DNA of 47,233 nucleotides, from the NCBI GenBank assembly GCA_013698135.1, contig JACCVM010000026.1, positions 1-47,233 on the forward strand, given 5' to 3'. The notes beneath the pieces were generated by a model. It ran no database searches. It saw only the letters and a program-made list of their open reading frames with translations, and had not been told where the DNA came from. Below, in pieces: positions 6,910-16,343 of this stretch (its first letter is position 1; every line of letters begins with the position of its first letter). This DNA comes from Euzebyaceae bacterium. Its GTDB lineage: Bacteria > Actinomycetota > Nitriliruptoria > Euzebyales > Egibacteraceae. A program made the translations under genes and the position numbers.

Positions 6910-9900
6910 TCAGTCGGTCACGGCCTCCCGTAGGGCGCGCACCGCGACCGACACTGCGGCCAGCGGGCTGTCGGACTCCCGGGGCAGCGCACGGGTGACG
7001 ACAACGGCACGTTCGAGCGCGGCCTGCCGCTCGGCGAGGTAGTGATCCACCGCCTCCTCGGCGACGGCATCGGGATGCCTGGTGATGCTGCGCGCCGCGG
7101 CGTCGCGTCGCAGCTCGCGCAGGTCGTCGAGCAGGCCGCGGTGCTGCCAGCGCTCCCAGTGGCCCTGCGGATCGATGGCGGCCAGCGCCGAGCCGAGCTC
7201 GTCGAGCGGCAACGCTTCGGTGAGCAGGAAGAAGACGTCGGCGACGTGACGCACCGGCTGGCGACTGGAGCGGGCGACCGCGGCGATGTCGGGCACCGAG
7301 GCAAGGTCGGCCAACCCGGCGATGGCCTCTGCCAGCTCGGGTTCCAGCCCCAGGTCGGCGTAGCGTGCGGCGCGGCTGCGGCGTTCACCTCGACTCCGTG
7401 TGAACGCTCCCTCGGCCACCGCCTTCTCCAGCTCGTGGAAGGCCGGTCGGTCGCGGTCCACGGCCTGGCCGATGTCGACCATTTCGTGGCGCAGGTAGCT
7501 GCGCACGAAGGCGTCCACCAACTGGTCGACTTCGCCTTTGAGCTCCATCTGCAACGCCGGATCGCAACGGTCATCCAGCGCCTCGATGGCTCGCCAGCTG
7601 GCGTCGGCCTCACTGACCTCGCGGGCGATCCAGTAGGCAGCGGTGACCTCGTCATGATCGCAGCCGAGCTCCGACGACGTTCGGTGCACGTAGGTGATTC
7701 CCATGCGGTTGACGACGTCGTTGGCGACCGCGGTGGCGATCAATTCACGTCGGAGGCGGTGCCGGTCGACCCGGTCACCGAAGCGCTCCGCGGCCAGGCG
7801 CGGGAAATAGCCGCGCAGCACGCCGCCCAGATAGGCCTGGTCGGGCACGCGGCCGTGCAGCAAGCGGGTCACGAGGTCGATCTTGGCGTAGGCCAGCAGC
7901 ACCGCCAGCTCAGGGCGGGTGAGGCCGGCGCCGGCGTCAGCGCGACGCTGCATCTCGGCGGTCGACGGCAGCACCTCGACCTCGCGGTCCAGCGCCGCCA
8001 GATCGGTCATCAACAGCTCGTAGCCTTCCAGGGTGGCCGAGCTGGAGGCCAGCTCCTGGGTGATGGCGCCCGTCTGCAGGTACACGTCGCGTAGGACTTG
8101 GGCGGCCACCTCGTCGGTCATCGCCTCCAACAGCTCGTCGCGAGCCTTCGCCGACAGCGTGCCGGAGGCGGCCAAGGCCAACAAGATCTTGAGGTTGACC
8201 TCGCGGTCGGAGGTATCCACCCCCGCCGCGTTGTCGATCGCGTCGGTGTTGATCCGCCCGCCGCGGCGGGCGTACTGGATGCGGGCCCGCTGGGTGAAGG
8301 CCAGGTTCCCGCCTTCGCCCACCACCCTGGCACCGACCGAGGCGGCGTCGATGCGGATCGCGTCGTTCGCGCGGTCCCCGACGTCGCCATTGCGCTCGTC
8401 AGTGGCGCGCACAAAGGTGCCGATGCCACCGGCGAACAGCAGGTCGGTGGGAGCCCGCAGGATGGCTGCGATGAGCTCGGGTGGGCTCAGTGTGGTGGCG
8501 TCAACCCGCAGTGCCGACCGGACTTGCTCCGACAGGGCGATCCGCTTGACCGAACGCGGCCACACCCCGCCGCCGGCGCTGAGCAGGTTCCGATCGTAGT
8601 CCTGCCACGACGAGCCCGGCAGCTGGTACAGCCGGCGGCGTTCGGCGAAGGACACCGAGGGGTCGGGATCGGGATCGATAAAGATGTCCCGGTGGTCGAA
8701 GGCGGCGACCAGGCGCACCTGTCGGCTCTGCAGCAACCCGTTGCCGAACACGTCACCGGACATGTCACCGACGCCGACCACGGTGATGGGCTCGGACTGG
8801 ACGTCGACATCGAGCTCGCGGAAGTGGCGCTGCACCCCTACCCACGCCCCCCGAGCCGTGATGCCCATCGCCTTGTGGTCGTAGCCGCTGCTGCCTCCCG
8901 AGGCGAAGGCATCGCCGAGCCAGAAGCCGTACTCGGCGCTGACGGCGTTGGCGAGGTCGGAGAAGGTGGCGGTGCCGCGGTCCGCGGCCACGACCAGGTA
9001 GGCGTCCTCGCCGTCGACGCACCGCACCCGTGCGGGCGCAATCACGTCGCTGGCGCCGTCGCCGGTGCGCACCACCACGTTGTCGGTGATGTCCAGCAGC
9101 CCGCGGATGAAGACCTCGTACTGCACGCGGACGGCGCCACGCACCGCCTCGGCGTCGGGCCGAGCCGAGTGGGCCGCGGGGCTTTGCATCGGCTGCTTCA
9201 GCACGAAGCCGCCCTTGGAGCCCGTCGGCACGATCACCGCATTCTTGACCACCTGCGCCTTCATGAGGCCCAGCACCTCGGTGCGGTAGTCCTCCTGGCG
9301 GTCCGACCAGCGCAAGCCACCGCGCGCCACCGGACCGCCTCGCAGGTGGACGCCCTCCATGTGGGGCGAGCAGACGAAGATTTCCCGGTACGGCACGGGC
9401 TTGGGCATCTCGGGCACCGCGCCGCTGTCGAACTTCAGTGACAGGCAGGCCGGGGGGGCGCCGTCGTGCACCACCCAGCGGTTGGTGCGCAGCGTGGCGT
9501 CGACCAGGCCGAGGTACCCGCGCAGGATGCGGTCCGTGTCGAGCCGATCGACGCCCTCGCAGGCCTTCAGCACGGCAGCGCGAGCAGCCTCGACCTCGTC
9601 GGGACCGGCCGCCTGATCGGGGTCGAAGCGGGTGTCGAACAGCCGCACGAGGGCCCTGGCCACGTCGGGATGGTCGACCAGCGCCTGGTCGAGGTAGGCC
9701 TCGGTGAAGGTGGTCCCCACCTGCCGGCGATAGCGCCGGTAGGTCCGCAGGACCACCACCTCGTCCCATGACAGCCCAGCGCCCAGCACCAGCCGGTTGA
9801 GGCGGTCGGCCTCGGCACGGCCCTGCCAGATCGCCAGCGCGGCGGCGGCCAGCCGGGGGCCGTCGCGCTCGACGTCGAGAGCCACATCGACGCCGCGGAC

Positions 9901-11799
9901 GCCGAAGTCCTGGATGTGCAGCTCCGGTTCGTCGCCCCCGTCGCCGCCAAAGCCGTAAGGGATCTCCTCCACGACGTTGAGCCCAAGGCTTTCCAGGATG
10001 GGCATGAACGACGACAGCGGCACCGCCGGACCCAGCTTGTACAGGTTGAAGCGCACCAAGTCGACGCTGGGGTCGCTGTCGGGGCGCAGGGCCATCACCA
10101 CGTCGCTGCAGTCCGCGCCGGTGTCCGCGCACAACCGCTCCAGCTGCGCGATGTCGTGCAACGCCGTGTGGACGGTGGTGGTTTCGGCGTAGCCGGCGGG
10201 GAGGCGTCTGGCGTACAAGCGCGCCAAGCGCCGGCCTTCAGATTCGCCATGCGCGCCGACCAGCTCGACGAGCAGGTCGTCGGTCCAGGTCCGCGTCAGC
10301 GCATTGACCGACCCCTCGAGCTCTTCGGCCCGGACCTGCGCCAGCTCGCCGTCGCCGGCGTGCAGCACGAAGTGCAGCAGCGCGCGGTCCCGCTCGGTCA
10401 TGGTCAGCTGGTAATCGACCGCGGCGGCGGCGAACTCTTCGACGAGCAGCTGCTGGATGCGCATGCGGATGACGGCGTTGAAGCGCTCCCGGGGGACCGC
10501 CACCAGCGCGGACACGCTGCGACCGTCCTCGGCGGCGCGCAGCAGCAACCGCACGTCTTGACCGCGTTGCGCCTCGAGCAGGTTCACCAGGGTCTGGCGC
10601 ACGTCTTCGGTGTCGGCGGCGAACAGCTCGTGCTTGGGAATCGCCTCGAACAGTGCGCGCAGGCTGCGCTCGTCGTGCGAGTGGTCGACGACGTCCTCGG
10701 CTTCCAGGATCTGACGCAGCTTGCGCCGCAGCACCGGGATGGTGCTGGCGGGCTCGGCGTAGGCCTTCTGGGCGAACAGCCCGAGCAGCCGGCACTCGCC
10801 GTGCACCTTGCCGTCGCCGCCGACCTTCTTGACGCCGACGTACATCATCCGCGTCTGGCGCTGGACCCTGCTGACCCGGTTGGTGCGCGCGACGACCAGC
10901 AGGTCGCCGCCCTCGATCCGTTCCCGCAGCGGCTCGGCTACCTCGTCCAGCGCAACGGGCTGGGCCCAGCTGGAGGACGTCTCGTCGGCCAGGATGCCCA
11001 AGCCCGACCCCCAATGGACCTGGACCACGCGTCCTGCCTCGGTCGCGACGATGTCGTACTCGCGGTAGCCCAGCAGGATGAAGTGGTCGTCGAGCAGCCA
11101 GTTGAGCAGGGAGATCGCCTCGTCGACCTCATCGATGCGGTAACGGGCTCCGGCGCTGGCGCGGGTCTGGAAGCTGACTTCCTCGATCTGTCGGCGCATG
11201 GCGGCGAAGTCGCGGGTGGCGAGGCGGGCGTCGTCCAGTACGGCGCTCAGCTGCTCGGTGAGGCGCTGGCGCTCTGGCTCCGGCAGCCGACGTCGCAGCT
11301 CCAGGTGGATCCACGACTCACGGGTCTCGGCCTGGCGGGCGGGCAGCAGCGCGCTGATATGGCCGTCGTCTGAGCGCAGCACGCCCACGACCGGGTGCAC
11401 GACCTCCTCGATGTCCAAGCCGACCCGGCTCAGCTCCTCGGTGACCGTGGTCAGCAGGAAGGGACCGTCTTCGACGTTGGCCTCCACGACGGTGCCGTCG
11501 GCTCCCCAACCATCGCGCTCCGGTTGCGGGTCGAACACCCGCAGGGCCAACGTGCCCTGCCGTCGCTGGTCCATGAACCCGAAGGCGTCGACCAGCATCG
11601 CGGCGGCGGCATCGGCGTCCAGCTCGGCGAGCCGATCGGCGGGAGCACGACGATAGGTCGCTCGGGCGAGCTGGGAGACAAGGGGTGCGCGGCCCTCCGG
11701 CGCCAACTGGCGGATCCGCGCCAGCAGCGGCGTCAGTGCCTCGTCGTTCGCCCCGGCACCGGCACCGGCACCGGCAGTTGCGGTTGTTGTCCTGGTCAC
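6910..11799 (-). CDS. gdh: NAD-dependent glutamate dehydrogenase, large (about 180 kDa) class
   Basis: A 1629-aa enzyme oxidatively deaminating glutamate to 2-oxoglutarate with NAD+. Length and order match the large bacterial NAD-GDH family: an N-terminal ACT-like regulatory half, then the catalytic domain with GGPVARGGLRWSDR (about residue 820), the KNAVIVPTGSKGG lysine region, and the nucleotide-binding GVGDMSGDVFGNG (about 1005), followed by a helical C-terminal region. The start is GTG at 11799, overlapping the hutG stop by 4 nt (GTGA), so it is translationally coupled to the last hut gene and uses the glutamate that pathway produces. The N terminus has an Ala-Gly tract encoded by about three GGCACC hexamer repeats (11755-11772 on the plus strand). 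Confidence 0.96.
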   Translation of the reverse strand: MTRTTTATAGAGAGAGANDEALTPLLARIRQLAPEGRAPLVSQLARATYRRAPADRLAELDADAAAAMLVDAFGFMDQRRQGTLALRVFDPQPERDGWGADGTVVEANVEDGPFLLTTVTEELSRVGLDIEEVVHPVVGVLRSDDGHISALLPARQAETRESWIHLELRRRLPEPERQRLTEQLSAVLDDARLATRDFAAMRRQIEEVSFQTRASAGARYRIDEVDEAISLLNWLLDDHFILLGYREYDIVATEAGRVVQVHWGSGLGILADETSSSWAQPVALDEVAEPLRERIEGGDLLVVARTNRVSRVQRQTRMMYVGVKKVGGDGKVHGECRLLGLFAQKAYAEPASTIPVLRRKLRQILEAEDVVDHSHDERSLRALFEAIPKHELFAADTEDVRQTLVNLLEAQRGQDVRLLLRAAEDGRSVSALVAVPRERFNAVIRMRIQQLLVEEFAAAAVDYQLTMTERDRALLHFVLHAGDGELAQVRAEELEGSVNALTRTWTDDLLVELVGAHGESEGRRLARLYARRLPAGYAETTTVHTALHDIAQLERLCADTGADCSDVVMALRPDSDPSVDLVRFNLYKLGPAVPLSSFMPILESLGLNVVEEIPYGFGGDGGDEPELHIQDFGVRGVDVALDVERDGPRLAAAALAIWQGRAEADRLNRLVLGAGLSWDEVVVLRTYRRYRRQVGTTFTEAYLDQALVDHPDVARALVRLFDTRFDPDQAAGPDEVEAARAAVLKACEGVDRLDTDRILRGYLGLVDATLRTNRWVVHDGAPPACLSLKFDSGAVPEMPKPVPYREIFVCSPHMEGVHLRGGPVARGGLRWSDRQEDYRTEVLGLMKAQVVKNAVIVPTGSKGGFVLKQPMQSPAAHSARPDAEAVRGAVRVQYEVFIRGLLDITDNVVVRTGDGASDVIAPARVRCVDGEDAYLVVAADRGTATFSDLANAVSAEYGFWLGDAFASGGSSGYDHKAMGITARGAWVGVQRHFRELDVDVQSEPITVVGVGDMSGDVFGNGLLQSRQVRLVAAFDHRDIFIDPDPDPSVSFAERRRLYQLPGSSWQDYDRNLLSAGGGVWPRSVKRIALSEQVRSALRVDATTLSPPELIAAILRAPTDLLFAGGIGTFVRATDERNGDVGDRANDAIRIDAASVGARVVGEGGNLAFTQRARIQYARRGGRINTDAIDNAAGVDTSDREVNLKILLALAASGTLSAKARDELLEAMTDEVAAQVLRDVYLQTGAITQELASSSATLEGYELLMTDLAALDREVEVLPSTAEMQRRADAGAGLTRPELAVLLAYAKIDLVTRLLHGRVPDQAYLGGVLRGYFPRLAAERFGDRVDRHRLRRELIATAVANDVVNRMGITYVHRTSSELGCDHDEVTAAYWIAREVSEADASWRAIEALDDRCDPALQMELKGEVDQLVDAFVRSYLRHEMVDIGQAVDRDRPAFHELEKAVAEGAFTRSRGERRSRAARYADLGLEPELAEAIAGLADLASVPDIAAVARSSRQPVRHVADVFFLLTEALPLDELGSALAAIDPQGHWERWQHRGLLDDLRELRRDAAARSITRHPDAVAEEAVDHYLAERQAALERAVVVTRALPRESDSPLAAVSVAVRALREAVTD

Positions 11800-12761
11800 G
11801 CGCTTCTCGACGGTGAGACGGCGGTTTGGACCTCACTCTTCCACACTTGGAACTGGAAGGCGGGCATCCGGGTCAGCACGCCGGCCGCAACGTGCAGCAG
11901 GCACAGGGCGGCGTTGTCCACGGTGATGCCGGTTGGGTCCGCCGCCGCGTCGACCTCGACGACGTCGATGGTGGCGACGGCGGCATGGGCGCCCGCGACC
12001 AAGGCGGCGTCGTGCAGCTCGCCGGGCAGCAGTCCCCCGGGGCGCGCCCCGGGGCAGCCGGGGGCGAAGGCGGCGTCGAGGACGTCGATGTCGAGGTCGA
12101 CGTACAGCATGTCGCAGCGCCGGGCCAGTTCGTCCAGATGGCGCCGGACGCAGGCACCCACGCCTTCCGCGCGCGCCTCGGCGACGGTCACGCTGGTGAT
12201 GCCCTGCTCGTCGGCCCAGCTGCGGTGGGCCGGGGCGTTGGTGAACGCGCCGATCCCGATCTGCACCACGTTGGCGCCGTCGAGGCCGTCGTCGAGCAGC
12301 CCTCGCACAGGGTTGCCGTTGGTCGGTCCCGCATGCATTCCCCGCACGTCGTGATGGGCGTCCAACGTCAGCAGTCCCGCCCGCCCGAGGTCCGGCGCGC
12401 GGGCCACCAGCGCGGGGCGCGTCAGCGCGTTGTCCCCGCCCAGCAGCACCAGCGGCGGGATCGCCGGCAGCGCGGCCACCGCGGCGGCGACGGACTCCAG
12501 CGCCGCCGAGGCAGGCATCCCGTCCATCGCCACGTCGCCGTGGTCGAAGACGGGCAGGTCGCGCAGGTCCAGCCCGGAGCCGGCGTGGTAGGTGGAGAAC
12601 CGCCGCAGCGCCGCCCGCACGGCGCCAGGGGTCTCATGCGCCGCCGATGGTGACAGGGAAGTGCGCGACAGCGGGACCCCGAGCACGGCCAGGCCGGCGG
12701 GGTCGGACCGTGCGGCCAGCCACGCCGAGGCGCGCGGCCACTCCGGATCGTCGGGGGTCAT
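11796..12761 (-). CDS. hutG: Formimidoylglutamase (arginase/ureohydrolase family)
   Basis: A 321-aa ureohydrolase-fold protein; in hut context it should hydrolyse N-formimino-glutamate to glutamate and formamide. Metal-site motifs are LDAHHD (DAHxD) and DLDIDVLD (DxD). The usual GGDH motif reads GGDNAL here, with Asn replacing the His that normally binds one Mn in arginases, so specificity or metal occupancy may differ. The ATG overlaps the hutI stop (ATGA) and its own stop overlaps the gdh GTG. An agmatinase/arginase-like activity is the alternative, but the operon argues for HutG. Confidence 0.87.
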   Translation of the reverse strand: MTPDDPEWPRASAWLAARSDPAGLAVLGVPLSRTSLSPSAAHETPGAVRAALRRFSTYHAGSGLDLRDLPVFDHGDVAMDGMPASAALESVAAAVAALPAIPPLVLLGGDNALTRPALVARAPDLGRAGLLTLDAHHDVRGMHAGPTNGNPVRGLLDDGLDGANVVQIGIGAFTNAPAHRSWADEQGITSVTVAEARAEGVGACVRRHLDELARRCDMLYVDLDIDVLDAAFAPGCPGARPGGLLPGELHDAALVAGAHAAVATIDVVEVDAAADPTGITVDNAALCLLHVAAGVLTRMPAFQFQVWKSEVQTAVSPSRSA

Positions 12762-13966
12762 CGCCTCGAGTACACCACGCGGCCGCTGCGCATCACGGTG
12801 TCCACCAGGTCCATGCCGGGACGGTAGGCCAGGTGGGTGGCGTTGTCAGCCGCCAAGATCACCAGGTCGCCTCGAGCGCCGACGCCCAGGTGGCCGGCGT
12901 CGTCGAGGCGCAGCGCGGCGGCGGCGCCAGCCGTCACGGCACGCACCGCCTCGTCGGGGGTCAGGCCCAGATGCAGGCAACCCAGGGCCACGATCAACGG
13001 CATGCTCGTGGTGTAGCTGGTACCCGGGTTGCAATCGGTCGCCAGCGCCACGGTCACCCCCGCGTCGAGCAGGCGGCGCGCGGGAGCCGCAGGCGAGCGG
13101 GTGGACAGCTCCGCCAGCGGGAGCAGGGTGGCCACCACGCCGGCGGCCGCCAAGGCGTCGATGTCGTCGGCGGTCAGGTGGGTGAGGTGGTCGGCCGAGG
13201 CGGCACCGAGCTCGGCGGCCAGCTGTGCACCGGGGCCGGGACCCAGCTGGTTGGCGTGCAGCCGCACGGTCAGCCCTCGGGCGGCCCCCGCGGTCAGCAC
13301 CGCCCGGCTGGCCTCGGCGTCGAAGGCCCCCTGCTCGCAGAAGGCGTCGCAGCCGTCGGCCAGCGGGGCACACGCGTCCAACATCGGCCCGCGAACCAGG
13401 TCGACGTAGGCGTCGGGGTCGCCGGCGTGCTCGGGTGGTACGACGTGCGCGCCCAGGAAGGTCGCCACCACAGCCGGCAGCGCGGGGTCGTCGCTGATCG
13501 CGGCGGCGGTCCGCAGGCACCGGACCTCGTCGGAAACGGTGAGGCCGTAGCCGGACTTGACCTCCATCGTGGTGGTACCGGTTCGCAGCGCGGCGGCCGC
13601 GCGCCGGCGGGCGCCGTCGAGGAGCGCGGCATCGGAGGCCCCCCGGGTCGCGGCGACGGTGGTGCGGATGCCACCGGCGGCGTAGGGCTCGCCCGCCAGC
13701 CTCGCAGCGAACTCGTCGGCGCGGTCCCCGGCGAAAACCAGGTGGGTGTGCGGGTCCACCAAGCCAGGCAGCACGCAAGCCCCGGCCGCGTCCAGGTGCC
13801 CGTCGCCGGCGGCCTCGGGCATCGCCCGTTGCTCGCCGACCCAGACCACGCGCCCGTTGTGGATGAGCAGCGCCGCGTCGCGGATGCCACCGAGCAGCCC
13901 GTCCCCCAGCTCCGGCCGGTTGCTGACCAGCAGCCCGATGCCCGTGACCGCCAGGGTTGCGGTCAT
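12758..13966 (-). CDS. hutI: Imidazolonepropionase
   Basis: A 402-aa amidohydrolase-superfamily enzyme converting 4-imidazolone-5-propanoate to N-formimino-glutamate. Metal ligands are His73 and His75 (DPHTHLVFAGDR), the downstream FLGAHVVP histidine, HANQLGPG, and the aspartate in ATDCNPGT; AGGIRTTVAATRG is also typical of HutI. The ATG at 13966 overlaps the upstream stop (ATGA). A 61-codon upstream extension in the same frame lies inside the preceding gene and is Arg-rich, so it is rejected. Third enzyme of the histidine route. Confidence 0.95.
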   Translation of the reverse strand: MTATLAVTGIGLLVSNRPELGDGLLGGIRDAALLIHNGRVVWVGEQRAMPEAAGDGHLDAAGACVLPGLVDPHTHLVFAGDRADEFAARLAGEPYAAGGIRTTVAATRGASDAALLDGARRRAAAALRTGTTTMEVKSGYGLTVSDEVRCLRTAAAISDDPALPAVVATFLGAHVVPPEHAGDPDAYVDLVRGPMLDACAPLADGCDAFCEQGAFDAEASRAVLTAGAARGLTVRLHANQLGPGPGAQLAAELGAASADHLTHLTADDIDALAAAGVVATLLPLAELSTRSPAAPARRLLDAGVTVALATDCNPGTSYTTSMPLIVALGCLHLGLTPDEAVRAVTAGAAAALRLDDAGHLGVGARGDLVILAADNATHLAYRPGMDLVDTVMRSGRVVYSRR

Positions 13967-14853
13967 CCCCGCCGCGATTCCGAGCGCACGTCTGTCAGCA
14001 GCGCGGCGATTACCTCGTCCAACGGCGGGGCGTCGGCGTCGCGCAGGTCGCGCAGGCGGCGATAGATGTCCGCGGCAGCCTCGTGGAAGCCGCCGGGCAG
14101 GCCTGCCGCCTCCAGTGTCGCGGCGATCTCGGTCATCTCCCCCGACCACCGCCAGGCCTTCGGTGCGCCGCGGGCGGCGACGGCCTCGCAGTCGTCAGCC
14201 AGTTCGGCCAGGGTGGACCCCGGCCGCTGCCACTCGGCGACCAGGTCGGCGTCGACGCCTTCGGCGACGGCGGCGGCGCGGATGGCCAGCAGCAGCGCGG
14301 CCCGGCCCTTGGTGTACGCGGCGTAGGTCATCTTCAGCGCCGAGGCAGCGCCAACCGGGCGAGGGGCGGAGTCTTTGTGCAGCACGACGGCTTCCAGCAC
14401 GGACCCTTCGAACAGCGCGGCGACGGCGTGGCTGCCGGGGCCCGACAGGTAGAGGCGGGTGCGGCCGGCGACCCTCGGCACGGAGCCGATGATGCCGCCG
14501 TCGACGAACCGCGCGCCGGCCGCCTCCACGATCTCGGCAGCATGGCGGGCGGTCGGCGGGGCGATGGCGTTGGCGTCGACGTACAGGCCGTCGTAGCCGG
14601 AACCGGCGACGGCGGTCGCCACCTCCACCGCGGCATCGGGCGGGCAGACCGACAGCAGGATCTCGGCGTTCCGGCACATCGCGGCCAGGTCGCCCACATC
14701 GCTCAGGCCGGCGGCCTCGGCCCGGCGCCGCGTGGCGGCGCTGCGCCCCTGCGATGCCCACAGCACCCGGTCGGCGGCGGGTGACACGCAGGCGGCAACC
14801 GCCGCGCCCATCTCGCCGGGATGCACCACGCCGATCACCGGCCGGCCGGGCAT
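13963..14853 (-). CDS. 6-phosphogluconate dehydrogenase-like NAD(P)-binding protein with DUF1932 domain
   Basis: A 296-aa protein with an N-terminal Rossmann fold (VIGVVHPGEMGAAVA, residues 6-20) and a C-terminal helical domain containing LKMTYAAYTKGRAALLLAI, the pattern of DUF1932 (PF09130). Proteins of this type are putative 2-hydroxyacid or beta-hydroxyacid dehydrogenases/imine reductases; the substrate is unknown. It sits inside the hut operon: its stop overlaps the hutI ATG, and a GTG two codons before the chosen ATG (14859) would overlap the stop of the preceding esterase, so either start is possible. A role in processing a histidine-related metabolite is inferred only from position. 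Confidence 0.82.
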   Translation of the reverse strand: MPGRPVIGVVHPGEMGAAVAACVSPAADRVLWASQGRSAATRRRAEAAGLSDVGDLAAMCRNAEILLSVCPPDAAVEVATAVAGSGYDGLYVDANAIAPPTARHAAEIVEAAGARFVDGGIIGSVPRVAGRTRLYLSGPGSHAVAALFEGSVLEAVVLHKDSAPRPVGAASALKMTYAAYTKGRAALLLAIRAAAVAEGVDADLVAEWQRPGSTLAELADDCEAVAARGAPKAWRWSGEMTEIAATLEAAGLPGGFHEAAADIYRRLRDLRDADAPPLDEVIAALLTDVRSESRRG

Positions 14854-14855
14854 GC

Positions 14856-15875
14856 TCACGCCGACAAACGCTCGGCGAGGTAGCGCACGGCCAGGGGGTA
14901 GCGGTACTCGATGGCGCCGTGGGTCGCGTCGAACAGCTCGAATCGCGAGTCCACCCCGATGTCGGCCAGTGCCTGGCGGAAGGCCTGCGCACCGAGGTCG
15001 AGGAAATACTCGTCGCGCGTGCCGGCATCGATCCAGACCGCCTTGAGGCCGCGCAGCGCGGCGGCGTGGCCGGGTACCATCCGGACCGGATCCCACGCCA
15101 GCCAACGCTGCCACACGTCGGGAAGCAGCTGACCGGTCGCCGGGTCGAACGGCAGGCGGACAGTGCCGTCGTCGTCGGTCGAGTAGCAGGCCGCCATCGC
15201 CCATTCGTTGATCAGCGCTCCGTCGTGGTCCTTGCTCATGGCGGACCGGCTGCCGAAGTCGTCCCAGAAGCGGTCATAGGAGCCGTCGTAGTGGTCGCGC
15301 AGCGCGCGGGCGCACTCGGCGAACTCTGGCTGGTAGCAGACCTCGAACAGCGCATCGCCGGCGTGCGTCGCCAGCCCGCCGAACAGGTCGGGGCGCAGCA
15401 TCGGCGTCACCATCGCACCGTACCCGCCGCTGGACTTGCCAGCGATCCCCCGATGCTCGGCGGCGATCAGGGTGGCGTAGTTCGCGTCGACGTACGACAC
15501 GACCTCCTCGCACAGATAGCTGTGATAGCGGCCGGTGCCCGGCGAGTCGAGGAACTGGCTGCCGCCGTAGGACGTCCAGCAGTCGACGAACACCACGACG
15601 CACGGTGGCGCGCCGTCGTCGGCGAAGGCGGCGTCGATCAGCTCCACCACGTTGGGACGGAACGCCGAGCGGTTGCGCCACATGTCGATCTGCCCGGTCA
15701 TGCCCTGGAGCAGGTAGACGCTGGGATACCGCCGTTCGGCGGCGTCGTAGCCAGGTGGCGTGTAGACCCACAGTGGCCGGCGGGCCGGGTCGCCCAGCGG
15801 GTTATCGGCCAGCAGCGCCGAATCGATCTCGACCTCGTCAAGGCGCCCGCGCAGCGGCCTCGACCACGGTTCCAT
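14856..15875 (-). CDS. Putative esterase (esterase D / PF00756 alpha/beta hydrolase)
   Basis: A 339-aa alpha/beta hydrolase. The nucleophile elbow is GKSSGGYGA with Ser148, followed by DAGTRDEYF (probable acid) and DATHGAIEYRYP (probable catalytic His); VYLLQGMTGQ supplies the oxyanion-hole region. This is the enterochelin-esterase/esterase-D type fold. GGAGG lies 5 nt before the ATG at 15875 and 2 nt before an adjacent in-frame ATG at 15878. Its stop overlaps the possible GTG start of the 6PGDH-like gene, making it part of the hut operon after a 90-bp gap from the MNT gene. The natural ester substrate is not predictable. Confidence 0.85.
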   Translation of the reverse strand: MEPWSRPLRGRLDEVEIDSALLADNPLGDPARRPLWVYTPPGYDAAERRYPSVYLLQGMTGQIDMWRNRSAFRPNVVELIDAAFADDGAPPCVVVFVDCWTSYGGSQFLDSPGTGRYHSYLCEEVVSYVDANYATLIAAEHRGIAGKSSGGYGAMVTPMLRPDLFGGLATHAGDALFEVCYQPEFAECARALRDHYDGSYDRFWDDFGSRSAMSKDHDGALINEWAMAACYSTDDDGTVRLPFDPATGQLLPDVWQRWLAWDPVRMVPGHAAALRGLKAVWIDAGTRDEYFLDLGAQAFRQALADIGVDSRFELFDATHGAIEYRYPLAVRYLAERLSA

Positions 15876-15965
15876 CATGGCCTCCTTCCGGCTTGGCACC
15901 GCAGCCTCGCAGGTCGATCGCTGCCGGCCAACACCGACGAGCGCAGCGGGCAGCCCCGGCAGCCG

Positions 15966-16343
15966 TCACCCGGTCGGTCGGGCGTCGAGCACTCCAGGCC
16001 CCCCGAGCAGCCACACGCCGTGTTCCCGCGCCTCGGCGGCGACCGGGTTGCCGCGCTCGACCTCGCCCAGCCACTCCTGCGGCGTCCACGCCACAGGCTG
16101 GATGGGATCGGGGGCTTCGCCGAGAACGGCGAAGCGGTCCAGCGGCCGCTGTGGGAGGTGTTCGGCGACGACGAGGACGTCGACGTCACTGTGGTCGCTG
16201 AAGTCACCCCTGGCGACGGATCCGAACACCACCACGGCGCGGACCCCCAGCGCCGGGTTGAGGGCGTGGGCAAACCGCTGCGCACGAGCGATCAGGGCCG
16301 CCCGCTCCGCGTGCCTTCGCGCGATGACCTCCCTGGCGTTCAC
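15966..16343 (-). CDS. Minimal nucleotidyltransferase (MNT) domain protein
   Basis: A 125-aa protein of the DNA polymerase beta-like nucleotidyltransferase superfamily: VVFGSVARGDFSDHSDVDVL contains the GS-x10-DxD catalytic signature (about residues 40-57). Such proteins pair with HEPN proteins; in studied pairs the MNT partner transfers AMP to the HEPN protein and acts as antitoxin. Here the GTG start overlaps the stop of the HEPN reading frame by 4 nt. The motif is intact, unlike the upstream partner, which carries a frameshift. The hut-operon location is unusual for this class. Confidence 0.84.
   Translation of the reverse strand: MNAREVIARRHAERAALIARAQRFAHALNPALGVRAVVVFGSVARGDFSDHSDVDVLVVAEHLPQRPLDRFAVLGEAPDPIQPVAWTPQEWLGEVERGNPVAAEAREHGVWLLGGPGVLDARPTG

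Noticed and set aside
8098..11373. Two long plus-strand ORFs (447 and 485 aa) opposite the gdh gene
   Set aside because: They are antisense shadows produced by GC-rich third positions; composition is His/Gly/Val/Arg-rich with no recognisable domains, while the minus strand encodes an intact NAD-GDH.
11755..11772. GGCACC hexamer repeat at the gdh 5' end as a phase-variation tract
   Set aside because: The unit is six bases, so length changes stay in frame and would only vary an Ala-Gly tail; only about three copies are present.
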